The translations under genes were made by a program, and so were the position numbers. Shown here one piece after another: positions 8,299 through 18,077 of a stretch of DNA of 49,139 bases. Numbering within the stretch: position 1 is the stretch's first letter; every line of letters starts with the position of its first letter. The notes under the pieces are model-generated. The model had not been told where the DNA came from and did no database searches. It worked only from the letters and a program-made list of their open reading frames with translations. Source of the DNA: Streptomyces huasconensis (GTDB lineage: Bacteria > Actinomycetota > Actinomycetes > Streptomycetales > Streptomycetaceae); assembly GCA_004010275.1 (NCBI GenBank), contig RBWT01000038.1, positions 1 through 49,139 of the forward strand, read 5' to 3'.

Positions 8299-9621
8299 AT
8301 GTCGCGAGTGCCAGGGTGGCTCGGCCGGATCGGTGCCGGACTGAGTGAGATAGGCGAGCGGTTGAACGAGAAGCGGGCCAAGGACGACGAGCCGGACGCC
8401 CACGAGCCGGACGACGTCGCGGGCGAGGAACTCGACCACGTGCCCCCGCCGCCGACGTACGCACCGGCCGTCGCCGCCAGACCCGACCCCGCCGCCGCCG
8501 TGCCGTGGGGCATGCGGGTCGCCGCCGAGGCCGGGTGGCGGCTGCTCGTCCTCGCGGGCACGCTCTGGGTCCTGATGAAGGTCATCAGCGCGGTGCAGCT
8601 GGTGGTGCTCGCCTTCGTGGCCGCGCTGCTGATCACCGCGCTGCTCCAGCCCACCGTGGCCCGGCTCAGAAGGGTCGGCCTGCCGCGGGGTCTCGCGACC
8701 GCCGTCACCGCGATCCTCGGCTTCGTCATCATGGGGCTGGTCGGCTGGTTCGTGGTCTGGCAGGTCATGGAGAACGCCGACGAGCTGTCCGGTCAGGTCC
8801 AGGACGGCATCGAGGATCTGCGCAAGTGGCTGCTCAACAGCCCCTTCCACGTGACCGAGGACCAGATCAACGACATCGCGACGAGTCTGCGCGACGCGGT
8901 CGGCGCCAACACCGAGGAGCTGACCTCCGCGGGCCTCGAAGGCGTCACCGTCATCGTCGAGGCACTGACCGGCATCCTGCTCGCGATGTTCTCCACGCTC
9001 TTCCTGCTGTACGACGGCAGGCGCATCTGGCTGTGGTTCCTGAAGCTGGTGCCCGCCCAGGCGCGGCCCGGTATCGCGGGGGCGGGGCCGCGCGCCTGGC
9101 GCACGCTCACCGCCTATGTGCGCGGCACGGTGATAGTGGCCATGATCGACGCCATCTTCATCGGCCTCGGCATCTACTTCCTCGGGGTGCCGATGGCGGT
9201 GCCGCTGGCCGTCATCATCTTCCTGGCGTCGTTCGTGCCGCTGGTGGGTGCCGTGGTCTCCGGGGCGCTCGCGGTGGTCGTCGCGCTGGTCACCCAGGGC
9301 GTGTTCACGGCGGTGATGGCGCTGGCGGTGGTCCTCGCGGTGCAGCAGATCGAGGGGCACATCCTGCAGCCGTTCATCCTCGGCCGCGCGGTGCGCGTGC
9401 ATCCGCTGGCGGTGATCCTGTCGGTCGCCGCGGGCGGCATGGTCGCCGGGATCGGCGGGGCGGTCGTGGCGGTGCCGCTGGTCGCCGTGACGAACACGGT
9501 GGTCGGCTATCTGCGGGCGTACTCCCGCGAGGCCGCGCTGAAGGCGGCGCCCAAGCCGCAGCCGCAGGGAGCGACGGACGCGGACGTCGCGCCGCCGGCG
9601 GAGCCGCAGCAGCAGCAGTAG
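8299..9621 (+). CDS. AI-2E family transporter (YdiK/TqsA-like permease)
   Basis: The 440-residue protein has a charged N-terminal tail of about 75 residues and then eight or so membrane segments: two around residues 80-115, one at about 130-155, and a C-terminal cluster from about residue 200. Family landmarks are GLPRGLATAVT, the periplasmic helical region rich in D/E/Q, YVRGTVIVAMIDAIFIGLG, ASFVPLVGAVVSG and EGHILQPFILGRAVRVHPL. Members were named for autoinducer-2 export, but many export other solutes, so the substrate here is unknown. ATG at 8299 follows GAGG at 8288-8291; the frame is open upstream but starts in the preceding terminator region. The C terminus is a Pro/Gln tail. Confidence 0.85.
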   Translation: MSRVPGWLGRIGAGLSEIGERLNEKRAKDDEPDAHEPDDVAGEELDHVPPPPTYAPAVAARPDPAAAVPWGMRVAAEAGWRLLVLAGTLWVLMKVISAVQLVVLAFVAALLITALLQPTVARLRRVGLPRGLATAVTAILGFVIMGLVGWFVVWQVMENADELSGQVQDGIEDLRKWLLNSPFHVTEDQINDIATSLRDAVGANTEELTSAGLEGVTVIVEALTGILLAMFSTLFLLYDGRRIWLWFLKLVPAQARPGIAGAGPRAWRTLTAYVRGTVIVAMIDAIFIGLGIYFLGVPMAVPLAVIIFLASFVPLVGAVVSGALAVVVALVTQGVFTAVMALAVVLAVQQIEGHILQPFILGRAVRVHPLAVILSVAAGGMVAGIGGAVVAVPLVAVTNTVVGYLRAYSREAALKAAPKPQPQGATDADVAPPAEPQQQQ

Positions 9622-9659
9622 TACGCGGTCGTACGGCACGCTCGGCGTGCCAGGCATAC

Positions 9660-9698
9660 GAGAAGGGGCCCGGAACCAATGGTTCCGGGCCCCTTCTC
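9660..9698. terminator. bidirectional terminator between convergent genes
   Basis: GAGAAGGGGCCCGGAACC (9660-9677) and GGTTCCGGGCCCCTTCTC (9681-9698) form an 18-bp perfect stem with a three-base loop. It lies between the 3' ends of the transporter and ahpD. Confidence 0.88.
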
Positions 9699-9705
9699 AT
9701 ATGAC

Positions 9706-10236
9706 CTAGGCGAGGTGCGCCTCGGAGTCCAGCGTGACGCCCACGGCCTGGATGACCGCGGCGATCTTGAACGCCTCCTGGATGACCTCACGGTCGACGC
9801 CGGCCTTGCGCAGGACCTGCTCGTGCGAGTCCAGGCACTGGCCGCAGCCGTTGATCGCGGAGACCGCGAGGGACCACAGCTCGAAGTCGACCTTCTCGAC
9901 GCCGGGGTTGCCGATGACGTTCATCCGCAGACCGGCGCGCATCGTCCCGTACTCCGGGTCGGAGAGCAGGTGACGCGTGCGGTAGAAGACGTTGTTCATC
10001 GCCATGATGGCGGCGGCCGACTTGGCGGCGGTGTACGCCTCGGGGGAGAGGTTCGCCTTCGCCTCGGGCTCCAGCTCGCGCAGCACCTTCGGGGAGCGGG
10101 ACGCGATGGCGCAGGCCAGCACGGTGCCCCACAGCTGCTGCTGCGGCAGGTCGCTGTTGCCGATGACCGAGCCGAGGTTCAGCTTCAGGTCCTTGGCGTA
10201 GTCCGGTACGGCGGACTTCAGTTCGTCGAGTGCCAT
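9706..10236 (-). CDS. ahpD: alkyl hydroperoxide reductase AhpD
   Basis: The 176-residue protein matches AhpD over its full length. The redox pair is C131 and C134 in [11 protein letters not shown], with H138 as the proton-relay residue. AhpD is a thiol reductase that passes electrons from the dihydrolipoamide system to AhpC and has weak peroxidase activity of its own. It starts 15 bases after the ahpC stop, so the two form an operon. A strong terminator lies directly downstream. Confidence 0.95.
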   Translation of the reverse strand: MALDELKSAVPDYAKDLKLNLGSVIGNSDLPQQQLWGTVLACAIASRSPKVLRELEPEAKANLSPEAYTAAKSAAAIMAMNNVFYRTRHLLSDPEYGTMRAGLRMNVIGNPGVEKVDFELWSLAVSAINGCGQCLDSHEQVLRKAGVDREVIQEAFKIAAVIQAVGVTLDSEAHLA

Positions 10237-10251
10237 GTCAGAGCCTTCCGT

Positions 10252-10806
10252 TCACTCGCCCGAGAGCAGCGCGACCGGGTCGAGGGTCTCGTCGCCCTTG
10301 CTCCAGTTGCAGGGGCACAGCTCGTCCGTCTGCAGGGCGTCGAGGACCCGGAGGACCTCCTTGGGGTTACGGCCCACGGAACCGGCGGTCACCATCGTGA
10401 ACTGGATCTCGTTGTTCTGGTCGACGATGAAGACGGCGCGCTGCGCGAAGCCGTCCTCGCCCTCGATGCCGAGCGCGCGCATCAGCTCGTGCTTGGAGTC
10501 GGCCAGCATCGGGAAGGGCAGGTCGGTCAGGTCCGGGTGGTCCTTGCGCCAGGCGTGGTGCACGAACTCGGAGTCACCGGAGAAGCCGAGGATCTGGGCG
10601 TCACGGTCGGCGAACTCGTCGTTCAGCTTGCCGAAGGCCGCGATCTCGGTCGGGCACACGAAGGTGAAGTCCTTGGGCCACGCGAAGACGATCTTCCACT
10701 TGCCCTCGTAGGTCTTGTGGTTGATCTGCTCGAACTCCGCGCCCTTCTCCAGGGAGACACAGGCGGTCAGGTCGAACTCGGGGAACTTGTCACCGACAGT
10801 GAGCAC
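10252..10806 (-). CDS. ahpC: alkyl hydroperoxide reductase AhpC (peroxiredoxin)
   Basis: This 184-residue typical 2-Cys peroxiredoxin has the peroxidatic cysteine C51 in FAWPKDFTFVCPTE and resolving-cysteine candidates C164 and C166 in ELCPCNWSKG. It reduces hydrogen peroxide, organic peroxides and peroxynitrite in the cytosol. The frame is open further upstream, but GTG at 10806 gives the usual family length and follows AAGGAGT (10817-10811 on this strand). It is divergent from oxyR across 132 bases, which is the classic OxyR-controlled arrangement in streptomycetes. Confidence 0.95.
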   Translation of the reverse strand: MLTVGDKFPEFDLTACVSLEKGAEFEQINHKTYEGKWKIVFAWPKDFTFVCPTEIAAFGKLNDEFADRDAQILGFSGDSEFVHHAWRKDHPDLTDLPFPMLADSKHELMRALGIEGEDGFAQRAVFIVDQNNEIQFTMVTAGSVGRNPKEVLRVLDALQTDELCPCNWSKGDETLDPVALLSGE

Positions 10807-10938
10807 ACGTACTCCTTGCGACGAGGTAAATCCCTTTTGGGGACTTTCCTGCGGGTTGGACGGATCTCGATGGTGGCACAGGGTGCATTGATTAGGGAAA
10901 TAGCTAGACTGGGTCATGTTGATCGGAGGTTGCTATCA
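10807..10938. promoter_or_regulatory. ahpC-oxyR divergent regulatory region
   Basis: The core at about 10878-10912 is AT-rich for this genome (ATTGATTAGGGAAATAGCTA). It sits between the divergent starts, where OxyR is known to bind in S. coelicolor. The ATAG/CTAT-like halves (ATAGCTA at 10900-10906, CTATCA at 10933-10938) are candidates for OxyR contacts. Exact sites are inference. Confidence 0.55.
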
Positions 10939-11892
10939 GTGCGAGCCATAAATAGGGGCAAGCAGAGCAACGGCAAACAGCCCAGCCTGGCGCAGCTGCG
11001 CGCCTTCGCCGCGGTGGCGGAACACCTGCACTTCAGGGACGCGGCCGCGGCGATCGGGATGAGCCAGCCCGCCCTGTCCGGCGCCGTCGCGGCCCTGGAG
11101 GAGGCACTGGGTGTCCAGCTCCTGGAGCGCACCACCCGCAAGGTGCTGCTCTCCCCGGCCGGGGAACGCCTCGCCGTGCGCGTCCGGGCCGTCCTCGGCG
11201 AGGTCGAGGCGCTCATGGAGGAGGCCGACGCCGTGAAGGCGCCGTTCACCGGGGCGCTGCGGCTCGGCGTGATCCCCACCGTGGCGCCGTACCTGCTGCC
11301 GACGGTGATCACGCTGGTCCACGAGAAGTACCCGGACCTGGACCTCCAGGTGCACGAGGAGCAGACCTCCTCGCTGCTCGAAGGGCTGGCGGCCGGGCGG
11401 CTCGACCTGCTGCTGCTCGCGGTGCCGCTCGGCATGCCGGGCATCACCGAACTGCCGCTCTTCGACGAGGACTTCGTGCTCGTCACCCCGCTGGACCACT
11501 GGCTCGGCGGCCGCGAGGGCATCCCGCGCGAGGCGCTGAAGGAGCTGCACCTGCTCCTGCTGGACGAGGGGCACTGCCTGCGCGACCAGGCCCTGGACAT
11601 CTGCCGCGAGGCGGGCCGCGCCGACGCCCCGGTGACCACGACCGCCGCCGGGCTCTCCACCCTCGTCCAGCTGGTGGCCGGCGGGCTCGGCGTGACGCTG
11701 CTGCCGCGCACCGCCCTGCGCGTGGAGACCAGCCGCAGCAACCAGCTGCTCACCGGGTACTTCGCCGACCCGGCGCCGACCCGGCGGATCGCGCTCGCGA
11801 TGCGGACGGGGGCGGCGCGCGCGGCGGAGTACGAACAGCTGGCCGAGGCGCTCAGAGGTGCGGTACGGCCGCTGCCGGTGCGGGTGGTGTGA
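10939..11892 (+). CDS. oxyR: LysR-family hydrogen peroxide sensor OxyR
   Basis: The 317-residue protein has an N-terminal LysR helix-turn-helix (SLAQLRAFAAVAEHLHFRDA, then AIGMSQPALSGAV, about residues 15-75) and a LysR substrate-binding domain. In the latter, DEGHCLRDQALDICREAG carries C213 and C222, spaced nine residues as in E. coli OxyR C199/C208, so the disulfide switch is intact. It should activate ahpCD under peroxide stress and control itself. GTG at 10939 follows GGAGG at 10925-10929. The frame is open for a further 1.2 kb upstream, but only as antisense to ahpC and ahpD. Confidence 0.95.
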   Translation: MRAINRGKQSNGKQPSLAQLRAFAAVAEHLHFRDAAAAIGMSQPALSGAVAALEEALGVQLLERTTRKVLLSPAGERLAVRVRAVLGEVEALMEEADAVKAPFTGALRLGVIPTVAPYLLPTVITLVHEKYPDLDLQVHEEQTSSLLEGLAAGRLDLLLLAVPLGMPGITELPLFDEDFVLVTPLDHWLGGREGIPREALKELHLLLLDEGHCLRDQALDICREAGRADAPVTTTAAGLSTLVQLVAGGLGVTLLPRTALRVETSRSNQLLTGYFADPAPTRRIALAMRTGAARAAEYEQLAEALRGAVRPLPVRVV

Positions 11893-11928
11893 CACCCCGC
11901 ACCGGCGGCGGACGTACCGCTTCAGGGG

Positions 11929-14338
11929 CTACTCCGAGCGCAGGCCCTCCGGCCGCATCATGCGCCACAGCGGCGGCAGGCTGAGCAGCGTCACGGCCGC
12001 GACGAGGACGGCGCCCGCGCCGGTCAGGGGCACGAACTTCCACCAGTCGGTGACCGGCTTGTCGATCATGCGGACCATGACCCAGCCGAGGCCGAGGCCG
12101 CCCGCGACGGCGAGCGCCAGGCCGACCGCGACCGGGATCGCCGTCTGCCACAGGACCGACCACGCCATCGAGCCGCGACGCGTGCCGAAGGCCGTGAGCA
12201 CCGCGAGGAGCCGTTTGCGCTCGCGCAGTTGTTCCAGCATCGACACCAGCATGGAGGCCGCGATCAGCGTCATCGTCGCCAGTGCGCCGACCTGGAGACC
12301 GGTCTGGACGGTCGCGTACTGCTGGTCGCGTTCGACCGCGCGCAGGGTCCGCACGTCCAGGAACGGGTCGAGGCGGGCCGCGGTGTTGCGGACGTACTCC
12401 TCGGCGTCCGGGGTGTCCGGGTCGACCTGGATCATGGCGCTCGTCGAGGCGTCGACCAGCTTGGACTTGTCGACCGCGCCGGGAGTGGCGTAGACGCCGT
12501 CGTGCAGGTCGCCGCCCGGGTCGGGACGGGCGGTGACCACGCGGGCGTCGGCGGGCAGCGTCCACAGGACGTGCCGGTGGCCGGGCTCGTCCCAGCTGAT
12601 GGGGTTCAGGTCGAGCGGCTTGCCCGGGCGGGCCGCCTCGTCGACCCAGCTGTTCATCCGCTTGTCCTTGGTGTGGACGACGAAGGTGTCGCCGTCCTCG
12701 CACCGGCCGATGCGGGCCAGTTCGCGCAGGTTGGCGCAGGTGCCGACCGTCAGCTCCGTGGTGGGACGGAGGTCCTCGGACTTCTTCAGCCGGCCGGGCT
12801 TGACGGCGTACGTGGAGACCGTGGCGATGACCCGCTTGACGCCCTTGGTGGTGCGGAAGCCGTCGATCATCTTGTCGGCGAGCGCGGCGTCACCGATGTC
12901 GGCGCGCACCGAGATCTTGGCGCGGGCGGTGTCCGCCCCCGTCATCCGGTTGAAGTCGTCGTGCATCGCGCCGAACAGCATCTGCAGGGCGACCGCGCCG
13001 GCCACCGCCACCGTGATGCCGCTCACCGCGCGGGCCGCCGTACCGCTGCTCAACTGGAGTCTGCGGCTGGCCAGTTGCCAGGGCACGGGGCCGCCGCGCA
13101 GCCGGGACACGCTCGCCTCGACGAGCCAGGGCAGCAGCGCGGCCAGGCCCACCAGGGTGAGCGTGGCGCCCGCGCCGATGGCGTACACCGGCGGCCCGTA
13201 GTCACCGCCGACGCGGCCCGCGGCGAGCAGGATGCCGAAGCCCGCGAGCGGCATCAGGACACGCCACCACAGCCGCCGCTTGCGGACCTTGGTGCTGCGC
13301 ATGACGCCCAGCGGTTCGATGGACACGGCCCGCAGCGAGATCAGCGTCACGACGACGGCCGTGACCGGGACGGCCACCAGGACCAGCGCGGCGAGGGAGG
13401 CCACCGGCGTCAGGTCGGCGGGGAAGGCGCTGATCTGCCACATGTCGATCGTGCCGATCAGCTGACGCAGCCCCAGGAAGAGGGCGCCGCCGACCGCGAG
13501 GCCGAGCAGCGCGCCGAGATCCTCGCCCGCCGCGATCCGGCGCACCGCGCGGGCGTCCGCGCCGACCAGGCGCAGCGCGGCGAGACGGCGGTCGGCGGCG
13601 GCCGCCGAAGCGGACGGCCGTGCCGATGAAGATGACGACCGGTGTCAGCAGGACCACGCACATCAGGACGACGAGCACGACCAGCAGCGGATCGAAGGGT
13701 TCCGCGGGCGTCTCGTAGCCGAACTCCGACACGCGGTGGCCGCCCTTGGCCTGGGTGAGGGTGTCGGAGCCCGCGTAGAAGTAGCGCTCCTGGGGGTGGA
13801 CCAGGCCCGCGTCGCCGATGGTGCCGACGATCCGGTAGCCGCTGAACCGGTCCTTCAGCAGGGCGCCGTCGGAGCTGTTCAGGAGGTCGCGCAGGGCGGG
13901 CGAGACGACCATCTCGCCGTCCGCCGGAATCTTCTCCAGGCCGGGCGGCAGCACCGGGCGGTCCCCCTCGGCGCGCAGGACGCGGCCGCCGATCGTGGAG
14001 TCGCGGAAGTCGGTCGGGGCGTCGCGCTGCAGGACGGTCGACTCGCTCCGCTTGACGCGCTTGCCGGAGAAGTCGTCGCCCGAGCGGGCCGCCGTGTGGT
14101 TCTCGCGGCTCTGGAGCAGGTGGGGCACGGAGGAGGCGCCGAGCAGCAGCGCCACGCCGAGCCCCACGCCGACGGCGGTCAGCAGCGTGCGGGTCCAGCC
14201 CTCTCGGCCGCCGCCGACGGCGAAGCGCAGGCCCATGCCGAGGTCGCGGACCCAGGCGCGGACGCCGGTGGGCGCGGTGTGCCCGGCGTCCGGCGGCCCG
14301 GGCCGGGTGGCGGCCCTGGCGCGGGTGTCGAGGCTCAT
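11929..14338 (-). CDS. ABC transporter permease, FtsX/MacB type (one frameshift)
   Basis: The reconstructed product is about 802 residues with two FtsX-like halves. The first half has an N-terminal membrane helix, a large extracellular segment, then FDPLLVVLVVLMCVVLLTPV and following helices. The second half repeats this, with loops rich in short acidic stretches. The reading frame switches near 13600, where the GGCGGCCGCCGCCGACC stretch carries an apparent extra base; 2,410 minus 1 bases is exactly 803 codons. Upstream of the break the frame reads IFIGTAVRFGG, and downstream it reads RRLAALRLVGADARAVRR. The ATG at 14338 overlaps the stop of the ATPase gene (ATGA). It likely exports a lipid, peptide or antibiotic together with that ATPase. 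Confidence 0.82.
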
Positions 14339-15021
14339 ACGACGCGCTCCATGTCGCGGGACCTGCGGTCGCGTACGACGATCTCGCGGTCGGAGTAGGC
14401 GGCCACCCGCGTCTCGTGGGTGACGAGGACGACGGCGGCGTTGGTGGAGCGGGCGGCGTCGGTCAGCAGCTCCATCACACGCTCGCCGTTGAGCGAGTCC
14501 AGGGCGCCGGTCGGCTCGTCGGCGAAGACCACGCGCGGGCCGGTGGCGAGCGCGCGGGCGACGGCGACGCGCTGGCCCTGGCCGCCGGAGACCTCGCCGG
14601 GCCGCTTGGCGGCGACGTCGTCGACCTCCAGGCGCTCCATCCAGGTACGGGCGGTGGCCTCGGCGTCCTTGCGCCTGGCGCCGTTCAGCCGCAGCGGAAG
14701 GGCGACGTTCTCCACGCAGGTCAGTTCCGGCACGAGCTGCCCGAACTGGAAGACGAACCCGAACTCGCTGCGCCGCAGGGCGCTCAGCGCGGAGTCCGGC
14801 AGACCGGTCAGCTCACGGCCGTTGTACGTGATGGAGCCCTCGTCGGGCCGGACGATCCCGGCGAGGCAGTGCAGCAGGGTCGACTTGCCCGAGCCCGAGG
14901 GGCCCATGACGGCGACGACCTCGCCGGGGTGGATGGAGAACTCCGCGCCGTCGAGCGCGGTGGTCGGACCGTAGGCCTTGCGCAGTCCTCGGGCCGTGAG
15001 GAGGGAACCGGCGGGGGTCAT
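14335..15021 (-). CDS. ABC transporter ATP-binding protein (MacB/LolD type)
   Basis: The 228-residue ATPase has Walker A GPSGSGKST near residue 41, the Q-loop in GFVFQFGQLVPELT, the signature EVSGGQGQRVAVARAL near 145, Walker B VVFADEPTGALDS and the switch His in VLVTHE. It pairs with the FtsX-type permease downstream. ATG at 15021 is chosen over longer open frame because it overlaps the padR stop as ATGA (15018-15021), and its own stop overlaps the permease start the same way (14335-14338), so all three genes are translationally coupled. Confidence 0.93.
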   Translation of the reverse strand: MTPAGSLLTARGLRKAYGPTTALDGAEFSIHPGEVVAVMGPSGSGKSTLLHCLAGIVRPDEGSITYNGRELTGLPDSALSALRRSEFGFVFQFGQLVPELTCVENVALPLRLNGARRKDAEATARTWMERLEVDDVAAKRPGEVSGGQGQRVAVARALATGPRVVFADEPTGALDSLNGERVMELLTDAARSTNAAVVLVTHETRVAAYSDREIVVRDRRSRDMERVV

Positions 15022-15554
15022 GCGGGGCGCACCTCCTGGGCGAGCCTGCCGAGGCGCGCGGCGGCCAGCTCCAGCCAGCGCAGATCGGCTTCGAGATGGA
15101 AGAGCGCGTGGTCGCAGATGAGCTGGTCGGCGAGGTCGCCCTTGCGCTTGCGGTCGGTGAGGATGCGCATCAGGCGCAGGTGCTCGGCGCGCTGCACGTC
15201 GAGGAGTTCGGCGGCGTCGCGGCCGGTGAGGAGCGCGAGGACGACCTTGGTGTACAGGGTCGACTGGAGGTACGGCTCGGGCTTCTCCGGAGTGGCGAGC
15301 CACCGCTGGACATCCGTGACGCCGGCCTCGGTGATCGCGTACCGCTTGCGTTCCGGACCGCCGCCCGCCTCGATGCCGTCGACCTCGACGAGGCCGTTCT
15401 TCAGCAGCCGGGACATGGTCGAGTAGACCTGTCCGTAGTGCAGGGGCTTGTCGTGCCCGAACTTCTCGTCGAAGGCGCGCTTGAGGTCGTAACCGTGCCG
15501 CGGCCCGGACTCCAGGAGACCCAGAAGGGTGTGGCCAATGGACATGCCGAGCAC
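15018..15554 (-). CDS. PadR-family transcriptional repressor
   Basis: The product is 178 residues (175 if translation begins at MSIGHT, start 15545). The N-terminal winged helix is visible in LLGLLESGPRHGYDLKRAF and YGQVYSTMSRLLKNGLVE, with KRYAITEAG as the wing; a C-terminal helical dimerisation region follows. PadR proteins usually repress their own operon and an exporter gene until a toxic ligand binds. The coupling to ABC genes and the palindromes just upstream fit that model. The ligand is unknown. Confidence 0.92.
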   Translation of the reverse strand: MLGMSIGHTLLGLLESGPRHGYDLKRAFDEKFGHDKPLHYGQVYSTMSRLLKNGLVEVDGIEAGGGPERKRYAITEAGVTDVQRWLATPEKPEPYLQSTLYTKVVLALLTGRDAAELLDVQRAEHLRLMRILTDRKRKGDLADQLICDHALFHLEADLRWLELAAARLGRLAQEVRPA

Positions 15555-15556
15555 TC

Positions 15557-15590
15557 TACACGGTGTGTATACCCGCGATGTATACGCGGG
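15557..15590 (-). promoter_or_regulatory. candidate PadR operator
   Basis: TGTATAC occurs twice (15566-15572 and 15579-15585), 13 bases apart, each containing the palindrome GTATAC. ACACGGTGTGT at about 15558-15568 overlaps the first. Position just upstream of padR and the AT-rich repeat suggest the repressor's own binding site. Confidence 0.5.
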
Positions 15591-15824
15591 GTGCAGAGAT
15601 CATGAGTTCGAGAAAGCGGGCAACCTTCCGGGCGTTGAGACAGTCGGTTCCTAAGGGGCGGGTGCTCATTCTCACGTCCGGAAAAGACCGGATCGGATGA
15701 CCTTTGTCCCCAGGTGCGGTGTTAGCTTCATGAGCTGACTTAGCGACCAGCTGACTTGCCAGTGAGAAGACGAGGCGTACGAGAAGTACGAGTCGTACGA
15801 GACGGAAGCGGAGCACTCTCAGTC

Positions 15825-18077
15825 ATGGGCCGAGCCGAAGCACGACAAGCGCGGCAGCGCGGTGCCCGCCGGGCAGCGCGGGGGCGCCCGTCCGGCGGCA
15901 AGCGCACCGGCATACGCCGCTTCTTCACCTGGAAGAAGCTCCTCGGGACGTTCTTCGGGCTCTGCCTGCTCGGCATGCTCGGTTTCGTGATCCTGTACAT
16001 GGTCGTGGACATCCCCGAGGGGAACGCCGCGGCCAAGAAGCAGAGCAACGTCTACAAGTACAGCAACGGCGAGATCATCGCCCGAACCGGCGACGTGAAC
16101 CGCGAGATCGTCGACCTGGACAAGGTCCCCGAGAAGGTGCAGAAGACCTTCGTCGCCGCCGAGAACAAGTCCTTCTACAAGGACGAGGGCATCGACTTCA
16201 AGGGCACCGCCCGAGGCGTGCTCAACACGGTGACCGGCAAGGGCAAGCAGGGCGGCTCGACGATCACCCAGCAGTACGTGAAGAACTACTACCTCAGCCA
16301 GGAGCAGACCGTCAGCCGCAAGCTGAAGGAACTGGTGATCTCGCTGAAGGTGGACCGCGAGAAGAGCAAGGACGACATCCTCGCGGGCTACATCAACACC
16401 AGCTACTACGGCCGCGACGCCTACGGCATCCAGGCCGCCGCCCGCGCCTACTACGACGTCGACGCCAAGAAGCTCAACGTCGCCCAGGGCGCCTACCTCG
16501 CCGCCCTGCTCCAGGCCCCGAGCCAGTACGACTGGGCGGTGGCGACGCCGACCAGCAAGAAGCTCGTCAAGCAGCGCTGGAACTACGTCCTCGACAACAT
16601 GGTCGAGGAGGGCTGGCTGGACTCCGCCAAGCGCGACGCGATGACGTTCCCCGAGCCGAAGGACCCCAAGGCGCCGCCCGGCCTCGAGGGCCAGACCGGC
16701 TATCTCGTGGATGAGGCCAAGCGGGAGGTCCTGCGCAACAGCGGCCTCAGCGAGGCCGAGTTCGCGGCCGGTGGTTACACGATCACCCTGAACATCGACC
16801 CCAAGAAGCAGAAGCAGCTCGAGAAGGCCGTCGACAAGAAGCTGAACGACCGGCTCGACCGCAAGAAGAACAAGGCGGACGCCCGGGTTCAGGCGGGCGC
16901 GGCCTCCGTCGACCCGAAGACCGGCAAGGTCCTCGCCATGTACGGCGGCGAGAACTTCGTGAAGCACTACACGAACAACGCCACGCGCCGCGACTACCAG
17001 TCCGCCTCCACCTTCAAGCCGCTGATCCTCGCCGCGGCCCTGGAGCACGGCGCGACGACCCAGGACGGCAAGCCGATCACGGCGGGCACGATCTACGACG
17101 GCACCAGCGGACGCCCGGTCAAGGGAGGCGATGTCGCCTTCGCGCCGCCGAACGAGGACCACGTCGACTACGGCCCTGTCACCGTCCAGAAGGCGATGAA
17201 CAAGTCCGTCAACTCCGTCTTCGCGCAGATGGGCGTGGACGTCGGGATGCCCCGGGTCATGGAGATGGCGAGCACGCTCGGCATGGACGTCAAGGGCCTG
17301 CCCGCGGTGCCCGCCCAGACCCTCGGCTCCATGGGCGCGAGCCCGCTGGAGATGGCGGGCGTGTACGCGACGCTCGACAACCACGGCAAGAAGGTCACCC
17401 CGGCCCTCGTCGGCTCCGTGGAGCACAAGGACCGCACGGTCGACCTGCCCGACCCGATCGGCGAGCAGGTCGTCAAGCGCACCACGGCCGACTCGCTGAC
17501 CTCCGTCCTGACCGGCGTGGTCGACGACGGCACGGGCCACGCGGTACGCCACCCCGTGCAGGACGTGGCCGGCAAGACCGGTACCTCCGACGACAACAAG
17601 TCGGCCTGGTTCACCGGCTACACGCCGAAGCTGGTCACCTCCGTGGGCCTCTTCGGCGAGGGAGCGCCCGGCACCAAGGAACAGGGCCAGCAGGTGTCGA
17701 TGAAGGGCGCCGGCGGCCGGCCGCGCGTCGACGGCGGCAGCTTCCCCGCCGAGATCTGGGCGGCGTACACCTTCGACGCGATGGGCGCGCCGAGCAGATT
17801 CGACCTGCAGACGGACATGGGCGCGGCCGTCGCGCCGCCCCCCGAGCCGACGCTGTCGAAGGAGCCCAAGGAGCCGTCGAGCACGCCGTCGAAGCCGGAG
17901 AAGGACCCGACGTCGAAGCCGCCGTCGCAGTCCCCGTCGCAGTCGCCGTCGTCGTCCCCGCCGACCTCGTCGCCGTCGCAGTCCCCGACGTCGAAGCCGC
18001 CGACCCAGGAGCCGGAACCCACGCACACGATCGAGATCCCCGAGGACCCCGACGACCGCGTGCCCGGCCGGGACTGA
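15825..18077 (+). CDS. bifunctional penicillin-binding protein (transglycosylase/transpeptidase)
   Basis: The 750-residue class A PBP has a basic cytosolic start and one membrane helix (about residues 37-60). The GT51 domain carries E113 in VAAENKSFYKDEGID and GSTITQQYVKN. The transpeptidase domain has S395-T-F-K398, S461-V-N463 and K584-T-G, so all catalytic motifs are present. It polymerises and cross-links peptidoglycan outside the membrane. The C terminus (about 100 residues) is a Pro/Ser/Lys/Glu-rich tail of PSQSPS-like units, probably disordered and wall-spanning. ATG at 15825 follows GGAG at 15809-15812. It is divergent from padR, with a hairpin downstream. Confidence 0.94.
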   Translation: MGRAEARQARQRGARRAARGRPSGGKRTGIRRFFTWKKLLGTFFGLCLLGMLGFVILYMVVDIPEGNAAAKKQSNVYKYSNGEIIARTGDVNREIVDLDKVPEKVQKTFVAAENKSFYKDEGIDFKGTARGVLNTVTGKGKQGGSTITQQYVKNYYLSQEQTVSRKLKELVISLKVDREKSKDDILAGYINTSYYGRDAYGIQAAARAYYDVDAKKLNVAQGAYLAALLQAPSQYDWAVATPTSKKLVKQRWNYVLDNMVEEGWLDSAKRDAMTFPEPKDPKAPPGLEGQTGYLVDEAKREVLRNSGLSEAEFAAGGYTITLNIDPKKQKQLEKAVDKKLNDRLDRKKNKADARVQAGAASVDPKTGKVLAMYGGENFVKHYTNNATRRDYQSASTFKPLILAAALEHGATTQDGKPITAGTIYDGTSGRPVKGGDVAFAPPNEDHVDYGPVTVQKAMNKSVNSVFAQMGVDVGMPRVMEMASTLGMDVKGLPAVPAQTLGSMGASPLEMAGVYATLDNHGKKVTPALVGSVEHKDRTVDLPDPIGEQVVKRTTADSLTSVLTGVVDDGTGHAVRHPVQDVAGKTGTSDDNKSAWFTGYTPKLVTSVGLFGEGAPGTKEQGQQVSMKGAGGRPRVDGGSFPAEIWAAYTFDAMGAPSRFDLQTDMGAAVAPPPEPTLSKEPKEPSSTPSKPEKDPTSKPPSQSPSQSPSSSPPTSSPSQSPTSKPPTQEPEPTHTIEIPEDPDDRVPGRD

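Noticed and set aside
12229..13629. A 466-residue open frame antisense to the ABC permease
   Set aside because: Composition is Gly/Arg/Asp/Gln-rich shadow; the minus strand has the FtsX-like membrane segments.
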